DNA of 48,158 nucleotides from Brumimicrobium sp051745635. GTDB lineage: Bacteria > Bacteroidota > Bacteroidia > Flavobacteriales_D > Crocinitomicaceae. The DNA lies in NCBI GenBank assembly GCA_051745635.1, contig JBNJEH010000018.1:1-48158 (forward strand), read 5' to 3'. Made by a program: the position numbers and the translations under genes. Every line of letters starts with the position of its first letter. The stretch's first letter is position 1. Positions 8,526 through 16,707 of the stretch are shown piece by piece. Below the pieces are notes generated by a model. The model saw nothing but the letters and a program-made list of their open reading frames with translations. It did no database searches and was not told the DNA's origin.

Positions 8526-10790
8526 TTATTTATTTTGAGCGTCGACAACGGCAACTTTCACCATATTGACTATTTCGCGTACGCTGGATCCGAGCTGAAG
8601 CACGTGAACGGATTTCCGAAGACCTACGAGTACCGGTCCGATGGCCTCACCTTCTGTCATTTCCTGGAGCAGTTTATAGGCAATGTTTCCGGAAGATAGG
8701 TTCGGGAAAATAAATGTATTTACTTTCTTGTTGGCCAATTCCGAAAAGGGAAACTGATCCATCATCATATCGTTGTTCATGGCAAAATTGGCTTGCACTT
8801 CGCCGTCGACAGTTAGCGTGGGGTATTTGTCGTGAATAATTTCGACTGCTTTGGCCATTTTTGCAGCATCTTCACCCGAAGCTGAACCAAAGTTCGAGTA
8901 GGACAGCAACGCGATGCGCGGTGTCACTTTAAACTTGCGAACGGTTTTCGCCACATTGTTGGAAAGGTCGGCAATTTCTTCAGCGTTGGGATCGAAGTTG
9001 ACGGTCGTATCTGCCAGGAAAATGGGTCCGCGCTTGGTGATCAGAATGTACATTCCCGCTACGCGCTCGACGCCTTCTTGCGTCCCGATGACCTGTAGTG
9101 CGGGTTTCATCACATCTCTGTATTTCCGCGTGGCACCAGAAATCATCGCGTCGGCATCTCCGGCATGAACCATCATCGCACCAAAATAGTTGCGTTCCCG
9201 CATGACCTTTTTAGCTTCGTATTCGGTAAATCCTTTCCGCTTTCGCATTTCGAAAAACTGCTTGGCATAGCGTTCGCGGCGTTCGTCTTCTTCATCCGCT
9301 TTTGGGTCGAGAATTTCTACTTCGGGAAATTCCATGCTGAATTCCTCGATCATCTGCTCGACCTTTTCTTTGCGACCGAGCAACACCGGATAGGTCACGC
9401 CTTCTTCGTAAGCGGTTTGAGCGGCTTTTAAAATTTTGTAATTATCGGCTTCTGCAAAAACAACGCGTTTGGGGTTGCGTTCTGCTTTCTCTGTAATCGT
9501 TCGAACGAGTTTGTTGTCGAGACCGAGGCGTTTTTTCAATTCGCCTTCGTAGGCCTCCCAGTCCTCGATGGGTTTGCGCGCCACGCCAGAATCCATTGCC
9601 GCTTTTGCCACTGCAGGAGCGACGTAATAAATCAATCGCGGATCGAGTGGTTTGGGAATAAACTGATCGCGACCAAAAGTAATACTCTTTTCGCCATAAG
9701 CTTCACTCACCTCGTCGGGTACTGTTTCTTTGGCGAGTTCCGAAATGGCATATACGGCCGCCAGTTTCATCTCTTCGTTGATCGATTTTGCACGCACATC
9801 GAGCGCACCTCTAAAGATAAATGGAAATCCGAGTACGTTGTTGACCTGGTTGGGGTGGTCGGAACGACCAGTGGCCATGATAACGTCGTTTCTGGCGTCC
9901 ATAGCATCTTTGTAAGCAATTTCGGGCTCGGGGTTTGCCAATGCGAAAACGACGGGGTTATCAGCCATTGATTTGATCATGGGTTTAGAGACGATGCCTC
10001 CTTTCGACAACCCGATGAATACATCCGCGCCCTTCATTTCGTCGGCGAGCTCGCTTTTTTTATCGTGTACAGCAAAGTGCAGTTTGTTGCCCGACAGTCC
10101 TTCGCGCTCTTTGGAGAGCAACCCTTTACTGTCAAACATGTAAATGTGTTTGAGCGGAACGCCCAGCGAACAGTACAATTTGGCACAGCTCATGGCAGAA
10201 GCTCCAGCTCCTGAGATCACGATTTTTACGTCTTCAACTGATTTTCCGGCCAATTCCAGGGCGTTGAGTAGAGCAGCCGAAGAAATAATAGCCGTTCCGT
10301 GCTGATCGTCGTGCATCACGGGAATATCGAGTTCGTCTTTTAAGCGCTCTTCAATTTCAAAAGCTTCCGGTGCTTTGATGTCTTCCAGGTTAATTCCACC
10401 GAAAGTTGGCGCAATAGCTTTTACGGTTTGTATGAATTTTTCGGGTTCGCTGGCATCGACTTCTATATCAAATACGTCGATATCGGCAAAAATTTTAAAG
10501 AGGACGCCTTTCCCTTCCATGACGGGTTTGGAGGCGGCTGGTCCGATATCGCCCAGTCCGAGTACAGCCGTTCCATTAGAAATGACGGCAACGAGGTTGG
10601 CTTTACTGGTGTATTTGTAGACGTCTTCGGGGTTTTCGGCGATTTTTTCGCACGGTTCCGCTACTCCTGGTGAATAGGCCAGCGACAGATCGCGCTGCGA
10701 ACTGTATGGTTTTGTTGGTATCACCTCGATCTTACCGGGTTTCCCCTGTGCGTGGTAGTCGAGTGCATCTTGTTTTCTTATTTTAGCCAT
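8526..10790 (-). CDS. maeB: NADP-dependent malic enzyme with C-terminal phosphotransacetylase-like domain
   Basis: This enzyme decarboxylates malate to pyruvate and yields NAD(P)H for biosynthesis. The 754 residues match the long MaeB class (about 760). The malic N-terminal domain (about 1-160) contains YSPGVAEPC at 39-47. The signature MHDDQHGTA lies at 159-167. The Rossmann nucleotide-binding domain has GAGASAM at 194-200 and runs to about 390. From about 415 to the end is a domain resembling phosphate acetyltransferase (VFAEADNYKIL, MISGATRKY, LSYSNFGSASGED). In MaeB proteins this part is regulatory rather than catalytic. It is the first gene of the operon with ruvA and sprA; the order maeB-ruvA-sprA recurs in flavobacteria. 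The ATG at 10790 is followed by MAKIRKQDALDYHAQGKPGK, the normal N-terminus. Confidence 0.95.
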   Translation of the reverse strand: MAKIRKQDALDYHAQGKPGKIEVIPTKPYSSQRDLSLAYSPGVAEPCEKIAENPEDVYKYTSKANLVAVISNGTAVLGLGDIGPAASKPVMEGKGVLFKIFADIDVFDIEVDASEPEKFIQTVKAIAPTFGGINLEDIKAPEAFEIEERLKDELDIPVMHDDQHGTAIISSAALLNALELAGKSVEDVKIVISGAGASAMSCAKLYCSLGVPLKHIYMFDSKGLLSKEREGLSGNKLHFAVHDKKSELADEMKGADVFIGLSKGGIVSKPMIKSMADNPVVFALANPEPEIAYKDAMDARNDVIMATGRSDHPNQVNNVLGFPFIFRGALDVRAKSINEEMKLAAVYAISELAKETVPDEVSEAYGEKSITFGRDQFIPKPLDPRLIYYVAPAVAKAAMDSGVARKPIEDWEAYEGELKKRLGLDNKLVRTITEKAERNPKRVVFAEADNYKILKAAQTAYEEGVTYPVLLGRKEKVEQMIEEFSMEFPEVEILDPKADEEDERRERYAKQFFEMRKRKGFTEYEAKKVMRERNYFGAMMVHAGDADAMISGATRKYRDVMKPALQVIGTQEGVERVAGMYILITKRGPIFLADTTVNFDPNAEEIADLSNNVAKTVRKFKVTPRIALLSYSNFGSASGEDAAKMAKAVEIIHDKYPTLTVDGEVQANFAMNNDMMMDQFPFSELANKKVNTFIFPNLSSGNIAYKLLQEMTEGEAIGPVLVGLRKSVHVLQLGSSVREIVNMVKVAVVDAQNK

Positions 10791-10875
10791 AGTTTTTTGT
10801 CTTTATCAGGTGTAAGGGCGTAAATTTAATAAAATAGCATACACAACACGAAATTAAACGCTTCGAGAAATAAAT

Positions 10876-10907
10876 TTTGCGTCTTCGCGAGCGGAGCGCT
10901 ATTTTTG
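10876..10907 (+). promoter_or_regulatory. Bacteroidota-type promoter for the sirtuin gene
   Basis: TTTG at 10876-10879 (-33 element) is followed after 20 bp by TATTTTTG at 10900-10907, an exact match to the -7 consensus TAnnTTTG. The predicted start of transcription lies near 10914, giving a leader of about 100 nt before the ATG at 11014. It sits in the 223-bp gap between the divergent maeB and sirtuin genes. No equally good promoter was seen for maeB. Confidence 0.55.
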
Positions 10908-11013
10908 ATGTGAATTAAAGCACTGATATAGGGCATTGCGACAGGAAGCACGGCGGATCGTTGCGCGAATGACTGCCTGATAATCGGTCACAACACGGTG
11001 GAAAAACAAAAAT

Positions 11014-11700
11014 ATGAAAAAACTAGTCATTTTGAGCGGCGCGGGCATGAGCGCAGAATCTGGATTGGGGACTTTCCGCGATCAGGGCGGTTTGTGGGAA
11101 CAATATAAAATTGAAGATGTCGCCACACCACAAGCCTGGGAAAAGGATCCTGAGCTTGTCACGGATTTCTACAACATGCGTAGGAAACAATGCTACGCTG
11201 CTAAACCCAATGGAGGACACCGCGCGATAGCAGAACTGGAAAAAGCGTTCGATGTAACGGTAGTGACACAAAACATCGATGATCTTCACGAACGGGCGGG
11301 CAGTACTGATGTCGTTCATCTTCACGGAGAAATTAGCAAGGTGAAAAGCTCAGGTCCAGACCAGGAGCGGGCCTATTATGATCAAAAACACTGGGAAGTC
11401 AAGACAGGAGATTGTTGTCCGCAGGGCTACCAATTGCGCCCGCATGTCGTTTGGTTCGGAGAAGCCGTTCCTATGCTCGAAAAAGCGGCGCTGATTATGG
11501 AAAAGGCAGATGTATTTGTCGTAGTGGGGACATCCCTCAACGTTTATCCAGCTGCTGGATTGGTGGATTATGTGTCGCCAACTGCCGACTGTTATTTGAT
11601 TGATCCCGGTGAAGTTGACGTTCCTGGAAACTTTGAGGTAATACGCGAAAAAGCCACGACGGGGTTAAAAAAGCTCAAGAAGCCATTGATGAACAGTTGA
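11014..11700 (+). CDS. cobB: SIR2-family NAD-dependent protein deacylase (CobB-like)
   Basis: Sirtuins remove acyl groups from lysines using NAD+, giving nicotinamide and O-acyl-ADP-ribose. The 228-residue protein has the NAD-binding motif GAGMSAESGLGTFRD (residues 9-23), TQNIDDLH (85-92) and the catalytic His in HLHGE (His104). The VGTSLNVYPAAGL segment lies near the C-terminus. FYNMRR places Tyr53 and Arg56 where class III sirtuins (SIRT5, E. coli CobB) have the Tyr-x-x-Arg pair that binds negatively charged acyl groups, so desuccinylase activity is likely (inference). The structural zinc site looks degenerate: the usual first CxxC is absent and only an adjacent Cys-Cys remains before the QLRPHVVWFGE segment. 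It is monocistronic, with its own promoter and a terminator downstream. Confidence 0.93.
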   Translation: MKKLVILSGAGMSAESGLGTFRDQGGLWEQYKIEDVATPQAWEKDPELVTDFYNMRRKQCYAAKPNGGHRAIAELEKAFDVTVVTQNIDDLHERAGSTDVVHLHGEISKVKSSGPDQERAYYDQKHWEVKTGDCCPQGYQLRPHVVWFGEAVPMLEKAALIMEKADVFVVVGTSLNVYPAAGLVDYVSPTADCYLIDPGEVDVPGNFEVIREKATTGLKKLKKPLMNS

Positions 11701-11760
11701 TATGCGGGAGGTGCGTGATTGAAATGACAACCGGTTAATGATTGAAAAAAAATGCTATAA

Positions 11761-11790
11761 AAAAGCCCTCCCACTTGTGAGACGGCTTTT
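11761..11790. terminator. Bidirectional intrinsic terminator between convergent genes
   Basis: AAAAGCC (11761-11767) pairs with GGCTTTT (11784-11790), and CTC (11768-11770) can extend the stem with GAG (11779-11781) across a two-base bulge. T-rich tracts follow on both strands. It lies between the sirtuin stop and the end of the convergent T9SS cargo gene, so it can serve both. Confidence 0.7.
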
Positions 11791-11811
11791 ATGTGTTGTT
11801 GTTTGAAAAGT

Positions 11812-12525
11812 TTATTGTTTAACGATCAGTTTTTGTGGTGCGGTTAACTGCCCGTCACGCTGTTCTAATCGCACGAAGTAGATTCCGTTTTTGAGTTCCG
11901 CAACGGAGAGAGTTTCACTGTTTTGTTGGATTGGTTCCGATAAGACACGCTTCCCAAGTGCATCGACAATGATTGCCCGCTCATAATTTCCACTTAGGTT
12001 TTCAAGAGTGACGACGTTTTTTGTAGGATTGGGAAATAATTTAAATGCCGCTTTCTCAGACGTCTCCAAATCTGCAGTAGATGAAAACTTAACATCTAGC
12101 GAGTCTAATTTATTTTCATTTTCATCTAAAACATAATAGCGGAAGTGTGCTGTACCAGCGTAGCCTCCTGTCAACAGTTTAGGTTCGAAGAGCGAAGAAT
12201 CGTTCGCTGGAATCATAAGGGGACCTGGGCATACCCACGGATTTCCCGAAGTGGTGTAACAAATTTGATCATCACACAATTGATCAGAGAATCCCTGAGA
12301 TGAAATATCGAGGATGTCTCTTCGCCAAACAAAAGTGGCATCTCCACCGAGATTTTTGACGTAAAACTGCGAGGAAATCGTCGAACCCCCACCAGTGATT
12401 GTTACTTCCTCTCCATTGTACGGAGTAGAATAATCTTCACTCCATGAAATTGCTACCGCTTGTTGCGCTGTAGCTGCTGGTAGAATGAATAGTATCGCTA
12501 AAATTGCTGAGTATAGTTTTTTCAT
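11812..12525 (-). CDS. Secreted protein with T9SS type A C-terminal sorting domain
   Basis: The start at 12525 gives MKKLYSAILAILFILPAATAQQ, a clean Sec signal peptide; an ATG three codons upstream (12534) is possible but would sit within the promoter-proximal leader. The mature part (about 20-150) is a beta-rich region with four Cys residues (CDDQICYTTSGNPWVC) and no family I recognise. The last about 80 residues are a T9SS type A sorting domain: FKLFPNPTKNVVTLENL, then GKRVLSEPI, then AELKNGIYFVRLE and a basic end (PQKLIVKQ). Such proteins cross the outer membrane through SprA and are then attached to or released from the surface. The gene stands alone, divergent from the next cargo gene and convergent with the sirtuin gene. 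Confidence 0.85.
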   Translation of the reverse strand: MKKLYSAILAILFILPAATAQQAVAISWSEDYSTPYNGEEVTITGGGSTISSQFYVKNLGGDATFVWRRDILDISSQGFSDQLCDDQICYTTSGNPWVCPGPLMIPANDSSLFEPKLLTGGYAGTAHFRYYVLDENENKLDSLDVKFSSTADLETSEKAAFKLFPNPTKNVVTLENLSGNYERAIIVDALGKRVLSEPIQQNSETLSVAELKNGIYFVRLEQRDGQLTAPQKLIVKQ

Positions 12526-12541
12526 AAGACACATTTTACCT

Positions 12542-12572
12542 TAAATATAACAAAGATTTTGTTCTAACAAAA
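12542..12572 (-). promoter_or_regulatory. Probable promoter for the small T9SS cargo gene
   Basis: On the minus strand TTTTG (12572-12568) is followed after 18 bp by TATATTTA (12549-12542), which differs from TAnnTTTG only in the last base. It lies 17 bp upstream of the ATG at 12525 and back-to-back with the promoter of the divergent gene. Confidence 0.4.
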
Positions 12573-12636
12573 GTGGAGTTGGAGATTTTACTTTAATAGA
12601 CTTCCACGAATGAAGGATTTTAATGCAGAAATAGTA

Positions 12637-12667
12637 TTGAGAATCGATTAATCATTTTTTACATTTG
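12637..12667 (+). promoter_or_regulatory. Bacteroidota-type promoter that decides the start of the downstream gene
   Basis: TTG at 12637-12639, 20 bp, then TACATTTG at 12660-12667, a perfect TAnnTTTG. Transcription should begin near 12673, only a few bases before an ATG at 12677. The second in-frame ATG at 12695 therefore has a normal leader of about 20 nt and is the better start. Confidence 0.6.
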
Positions 12668-12694
12668 AGTTAAATCATGTTAAAAACTAAAATT

Positions 12695-14299
12695 ATGAAA
12701 AAATTTTTACTGAGTATTGGGTTGTTAACTGCCTTTGGTGTTTCTGCCCAAAATTACTTTACGGATGACTTTTCGGGAGGGTTCGGAAACTGGACTTTGA
12801 GTGATGAAGATGGTGACGGATTCAATTGGTCGAATGAAGATTATGGCGGTGCTCAAGCAGAAGTTGCCAGCAGTGCATCATGGGATTCTAATGCTGGAGC
12901 TTTGACTCCGGATAACTGGATGATATCTCAATCAATCGATTTGTCCGGGGCTACGGGCACAATATATCTAGAGTGGAAAGCCTATGCTCAAGATCAAAAT
13001 TGGACCGATGAAGAATACTCTGTATATGTAAGTACGAACAATGATGTGGCGACACTTACTTCCGAAGGAGCTGATTTCAACGAAATTGTTGGAGCAAGCT
13101 CTGGTTATGTTACTCGTGGAATTGATGTTTCTTCTTTTGCAGGTTCGATGATTCACGTAGCTTTTCGTCACCATAATACAACGGATCAATTCGTTTTGAA
13201 CATTGACGACGTAAACGTTGCACAAGTTCCGGCAAACGATTTAGAACTTTCTGCTATTAATGTCGATAGTGGATTAGAGGGTGACCGGACATTCAGTATT
13301 GATGTTACCAACACAGGTACGAACACGGTTACTGATTTTGATGTAGAGTGGAACTGGGATGGTGGCACTCCATCAGTTGAAAACGTTACTGGTGTCTCTA
13401 TGGCGTTTGGAGACGTTCATACGATCAATGTTCAAGTGAATGGCGTTGCGGCAGGAAACGGAGATTTTACGGCGGAAATTACAACGGCTGATGATGTGGC
13501 AGCAAATAACACATTGTCTGAAACTTTTATTTTCGATGTTCCCGTTCCGCAATATGTGGCTAACGATTCTTACGGAGAAGAGTTTGATCTTCATGCTGCT
13601 CTTTCTTCTGGTCAGGCCATCGTGCTCGACTTTATGGCTTCATGGTGTGGACCTTGTGAATCCTCAACTCCTGAAATTTCTGAATTCGTAGAAAACAACG
13701 GTTCTGGAGACGAGAATGTTGAAGCGTTGGCAATTACAGTAGAACAAAATGACGACGCGGCAACTTTAAATGGTTTAGACTGGAACGGCGGTTTTTACGA
13801 ATATCCAAAATTCCCTTACTCGTCTGACAACAATTATCAGTATTATCACTATGCAGTGAACCACGACTTCAATTCTGGTGGTTCGATCCCATTCTTTGTG
13901 ATGATTTGTCCAAACACAGAGGATCCAGCTTACAGTACAATTGTAAGAAACGATGTAGGATATGGTCAGGGTATGTTTGGCGCTTACCAAACGGAGTTAG
14001 ACAACTGTCCTTCAGCGACTGCTAAGTTGATTCAAAACGACTTGGAGCCAAAAGTGAACGTATACCCCAACCCCGCTACTTCAAACGTAACAGTTGATAT
14101 GGAGTTGTACGGGAAAACGGATGTCGATGTTCAGTTGGTGAATAACCTCGGGCAAGTCGTTACTACGCAGCATTTAAACGAAACGGCCGGAGCACAGTCT
14201 GTTCAGTTGAATGTTGATGGTGTCGATGCCGGTATCTACATGGTGAAAGTCAAAACGGCAAACACGGAAACAACGCACTCTATTTCTGTAGTGAAATAA
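12695..14299 (+). CDS. T9SS-secreted multidomain protein: cleaved-adhesin/MAM-like, CARDB-like, thioredoxin-like and sorting domains
   Basis: With the ATG at 12695 the product is 534 residues and begins MKKFLLSIGLLTAFGVSAQ, a signal peptide. The first domain (about 20-175) starts FTDDFSGGFGNWTLSDEDGDGF and is typical of cleaved-adhesin/choice-of-anchor J jelly rolls. Next comes a CARDB-like beta-sandwich (about 180-280; NDLELSAINVDSG). A thioredoxin-fold domain (about 285-445) has VLDFMASWCGPCESSTPEI with Cys318 and Cys321, resembling Omp28-related proteins. The C-terminus (VYPNPATSNVTVDM to THSISVVK) is a T9SS type A sorting domain. A predicted extracellular protein with a redox-type CxxC motif is unusual; substrate unknown. 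It lies upstream of TlpA, DUF6029-like and Omp28-like genes but is separated from them by a strong terminator. Confidence 0.88.
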   Translation: MKKFLLSIGLLTAFGVSAQNYFTDDFSGGFGNWTLSDEDGDGFNWSNEDYGGAQAEVASSASWDSNAGALTPDNWMISQSIDLSGATGTIYLEWKAYAQDQNWTDEEYSVYVSTNNDVATLTSEGADFNEIVGASSGYVTRGIDVSSFAGSMIHVAFRHHNTTDQFVLNIDDVNVAQVPANDLELSAINVDSGLEGDRTFSIDVTNTGTNTVTDFDVEWNWDGGTPSVENVTGVSMAFGDVHTINVQVNGVAAGNGDFTAEITTADDVAANNTLSETFIFDVPVPQYVANDSYGEEFDLHAALSSGQAIVLDFMASWCGPCESSTPEISEFVENNGSGDENVEALAITVEQNDDAATLNGLDWNGGFYEYPKFPYSSDNNYQYYHYAVNHDFNSGGSIPFFVMICPNTEDPAYSTIVRNDVGYGQGMFGAYQTELDNCPSATAKLIQNDLEPKVNVYPNPATSNVTVDMELYGKTDVDVQLVNNLGQVVTTQHLNETAGAQSVQLNVDGVDAGIYMVKVKTANTETTHSISVVK

Positions 14300-14310
14300 A
14301 CGTTGCATTT

Positions 14311-14326
14311 ACTGAATACATTCAGT
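14311..14326. repeat. Short perfect inverted repeat
   Basis: ACTGAAT (14311-14317) and ATTCAGT (14320-14326) are perfect inverted copies separated by two bases, 12 bp after the stop of the preceding gene. The two-base gap is too small for a good RNA hairpin, so a protein-binding palindrome is as likely. Function unknown. Confidence 0.4.
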
Positions 14327-14347
14327 ATATTCGGATCAATGAATTGG

Positions 14348-14384
14348 AAGCTGGGAGGTGAACGCATCTCCCGCTTTCTTTTTT
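14348..14384 (+). terminator. Strong intrinsic terminator
   Basis: AAGC-t-GGGAG (14348-14357) pairs with CTCCC-GCTT (14368-14376), with one unpaired T on the 5' side and a 10-base loop. A pyrimidine tract rich in T extends to 14384. It closes the transcript of the multidomain T9SS cargo gene. Confidence 0.82.
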
Positions 14385-14490
14385 ATCATACCAGACGGTT
14401 TTTTTACCTTTACAGCTGGATTATGAGAATGATGATGTGTTGGTACGATTTGTGCCCGATTATTAGAACAAACCTTTAAAACAGTTACTT

Positions 14491-15009
14491 ATGCGTTTAT
14501 TGACAGCGATAATTTTTGCCTTCACCTTTCAACTGGGCGCACTGGCGCAAGAAAATCAAAAAGGAATTCTGGAGAAAAAAGTTCCCGAAGTTCAGTTGAA
14601 AGATATGGACGACAACACGATTAACACCGGCAAACTGGAAAACGATGGAAAACCAATAATTATTTCTTTTTGGGCAACTTGGTGTACGCCGTGTAAAAAA
14701 GAATTAAATACCATTCATGATTTATATATTGATTGGCAAGCGGAGACGGGCGTCAGGCTCGTTGCTGTTTCGGTGGATGACGAGCGCACCAAAAACCGCG
14801 TCGTTCCTTACGTCGATTCTAAAGCCTGGGAATACGAAATTCTTTACGACCCCAACGGTGAATTGAAAAGAGCGATGGGCGTCAATAATGTACCGCATAC
14901 GTTTTTAGTGGATGGTGAGGGAAACATCGTTTATTCCCACAACAACTATGCGCCGGGTGATGAATACGAACTCTACGATAAAATTCTGGAAATCGAGGGA
15001 ATCGAGTAA
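14491..15009 (+). CDS. TlpA-family thiol-disulfide oxidoreductase, exported
   Basis: The 172-residue product has a signal peptide (MRLLTAIIFAFTFQLGALAQ) and a single thioredoxin fold. The active site is FWATWCTPCKKEL with Cys65 and Cys68, and the cis-proline loop is VNNVPHTFLV. The VPEVQLKDMDDNTI lead-in is usual for the AhpC/TSA-Redoxin branch to which TlpA belongs. These periplasmic proteins reduce or shuffle disulfides of envelope proteins. It is the first gene of a three-gene unit with the DUF6029-like protein (27 bp downstream) and the Omp28-like lipoprotein. No well-formed promoter was seen; TACGATTTG about 35 bp upstream has one base too many in the spacer. Confidence 0.9.
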   Translation: MRLLTAIIFAFTFQLGALAQENQKGILEKKVPEVQLKDMDDNTINTGKLENDGKPIIISFWATWCTPCKKELNTIHDLYIDWQAETGVRLVAVSVDDERTKNRVVPYVDSKAWEYEILYDPNGELKRAMGVNNVPHTFLVDGEGNIVYSHNNYAPGDEYELYDKILEIEGIE

Positions 15010-15036
15010 TTGAAAAGCATTTTTTAAACACTACGG

Positions 15037-16695
15037 ATGATGAAGTTGAGCTTCCTGATATTAGCGCTACTTTTAGGTGGATCCTTTCAGTTTTTAACGG
15101 CACAGGGCAGTATTTCCGGCAATATGGAAACGACTTATCAATATCTCGTTTCTGATTCTGCGATTGGTGCTCTTCAACCTGATGAAAAGTCCCTGGTCAA
15201 TTCTTTCATGAATGTGAATTACCGCAACCAGGGTTTTAAGGCGGGAGCGCGCTTTGAAGCTTACCTTCCGAGAATTTTGGGTTACCCCGACCGTTTTGAC
15301 GGTGCTGGTCTCGGTTACCGCTATCTGGGATATGAAAATGAGCTGGTCGATATCACGGTTGGTCACTTTTATGAACAATTTGGTTCCGGACTTATTTTCA
15401 GAGCGTATGAGGATCGCGCCCTCGGGTTTGATAATATGATGAACGGAATAAAAGTCAACCTGCGCCCTTATAAAGGAGTGACACTCAAAACAGTGTACGG
15501 CAAACAACGCGTGGCTTTTGCAGAAGGTAAGAACCAGTATGCTCCTGCTATTGTCCGCGGTGCCGACCTCGAATTTAATTTCAATCAATGGTTTCCGAAG
15601 TTGACCGAAAATGATATGCGCATCAATGCGGCGGGTTCTTTTGTCTCTAAATTTCAGGAGGACAACAATTCTCAATTCGTTTTACCGGAAAACACAGGAG
15701 CTTACGGCGGTCGTCTCGATTTGCGCTACAAGAAATTTTATATTAATGGAGAATACATTATTAAAGAACAGGATCCGTCTCAGGACAATGGGTTTATTTA
15801 TAATTATGGTAAAGGACTGTTAATTAATGCAGGATATTCACAGCGAGGTCTGGGAGTATTGCTCTCGGCCAAATCGATTGACAATATGAGCTTCAGAAGT
15901 GATCGCGATGCCACCTTACAGGATGCTACGATTGGTTTTATTCCGCCATTGACAAAGACGCATACCTATAACCTCGCAGCTACGCTGTATCCTTACGCTT
16001 CACAACCAAATGGCGAAGTGGCTTTTCAAGCGGATATCATCTATAAAATCAAACGGGGAACGAAGCTCGGCGGTAAATATGGTACGGACATCTCATTGAA
16101 CTTTTCGACGTCTTACGAACCCATGCGACGCACAGGTGGAATTGCGGAAAATGATTCCTCACGCGTTACGTACAAAACGAATCTATTTGAAAACAGCGGT
16201 TTGCTTTACTGGCGGGATATCAACGTGCAGATCAAACGCAAACTGGATCGAAAATGGACGGTCAAAGCCAATTATTTTAACATCTCCATGAATAATGATG
16301 TATTGAAATTGACCAACGCAAAGGGAATTATTGAATCGCACATAGGAGTACTAGACGTTCAGTATAAAATTAACAGGAGACATACGATACGGGCAGAACT
16401 GCAGGGATTGTGGACAGTGAATAAGAAGGATCGCGGGAACTGGGCTACTGGTTTGCTAGAATATACGATTTCGCCCGACTGGTTCTTTAGCGCCATATTT
16501 CAGTCGAATTACGGGAATCCGAACCCGGAAGATCAAATTAATTATCCCATGGTTTTTGTGGGAAGAATTTGGGGAGCTACTCGACTTCAGGCCGGTTATG
16601 GAAGACAGAATGCAGGACTCTTCTGTGTGGGAGGTGTTTGTCGATTTGTTCCCGCGTCAAATGGACTTACCGTTACGTTCTCGCACAGTTTTTAA
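15037..16695 (+). CDS. DUF6029-like outer-membrane beta-barrel protein
   Basis: The 552-residue product starts with a signal peptide (MMKLSFLILALLLGGSFQFLTAQG); the second ATG at 15040 is an equal candidate. The mature protein alternates polar and aromatic/hydrophobic residues throughout (for example GLGYRYLGYENELVDITVGHFYEQFG) and ends with a terminal Phe after TVTFSHSF, the usual C-terminal signature of an outer-membrane barrel. The sequence resembles the Bacteroidota-specific family DUF6029, whose function is unknown. It lies between TlpA and an Omp28-like lipoprotein, both with CxxC motifs. It may be an outer-membrane partner or client of that redox pair (inference). Confidence 0.8.
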   Translation: MMKLSFLILALLLGGSFQFLTAQGSISGNMETTYQYLVSDSAIGALQPDEKSLVNSFMNVNYRNQGFKAGARFEAYLPRILGYPDRFDGAGLGYRYLGYENELVDITVGHFYEQFGSGLIFRAYEDRALGFDNMMNGIKVNLRPYKGVTLKTVYGKQRVAFAEGKNQYAPAIVRGADLEFNFNQWFPKLTENDMRINAAGSFVSKFQEDNNSQFVLPENTGAYGGRLDLRYKKFYINGEYIIKEQDPSQDNGFIYNYGKGLLINAGYSQRGLGVLLSAKSIDNMSFRSDRDATLQDATIGFIPPLTKTHTYNLAATLYPYASQPNGEVAFQADIIYKIKRGTKLGGKYGTDISLNFSTSYEPMRRTGGIAENDSSRVTYKTNLFENSGLLYWRDINVQIKRKLDRKWTVKANYFNISMNNDVLKLTNAKGIIESHIGVLDVQYKINRRHTIRAELQGLWTVNKKDRGNWATGLLEYTISPDWFFSAIFQSNYGNPNPEDQINYPMVFVGRIWGATRLQAGYGRQNAGLFCVGGVCRFVPASNGLTVTFSHSF

Positions 16696-16707
16696 AAATA
16701 AAGAAAG

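Noticed and set aside
14441..14462. TACGATTTG as promoter of the TlpA gene
   Set aside because: It has three bases between TA and TTTG instead of two and no TTG at the right distance.
15094..15675. 193-codon minus-strand open frame opposite the DUF6029-like gene
   Set aside because: Shadow of the plus-strand gene; no promoter and no protein-like features such as a signal peptide or known motif.
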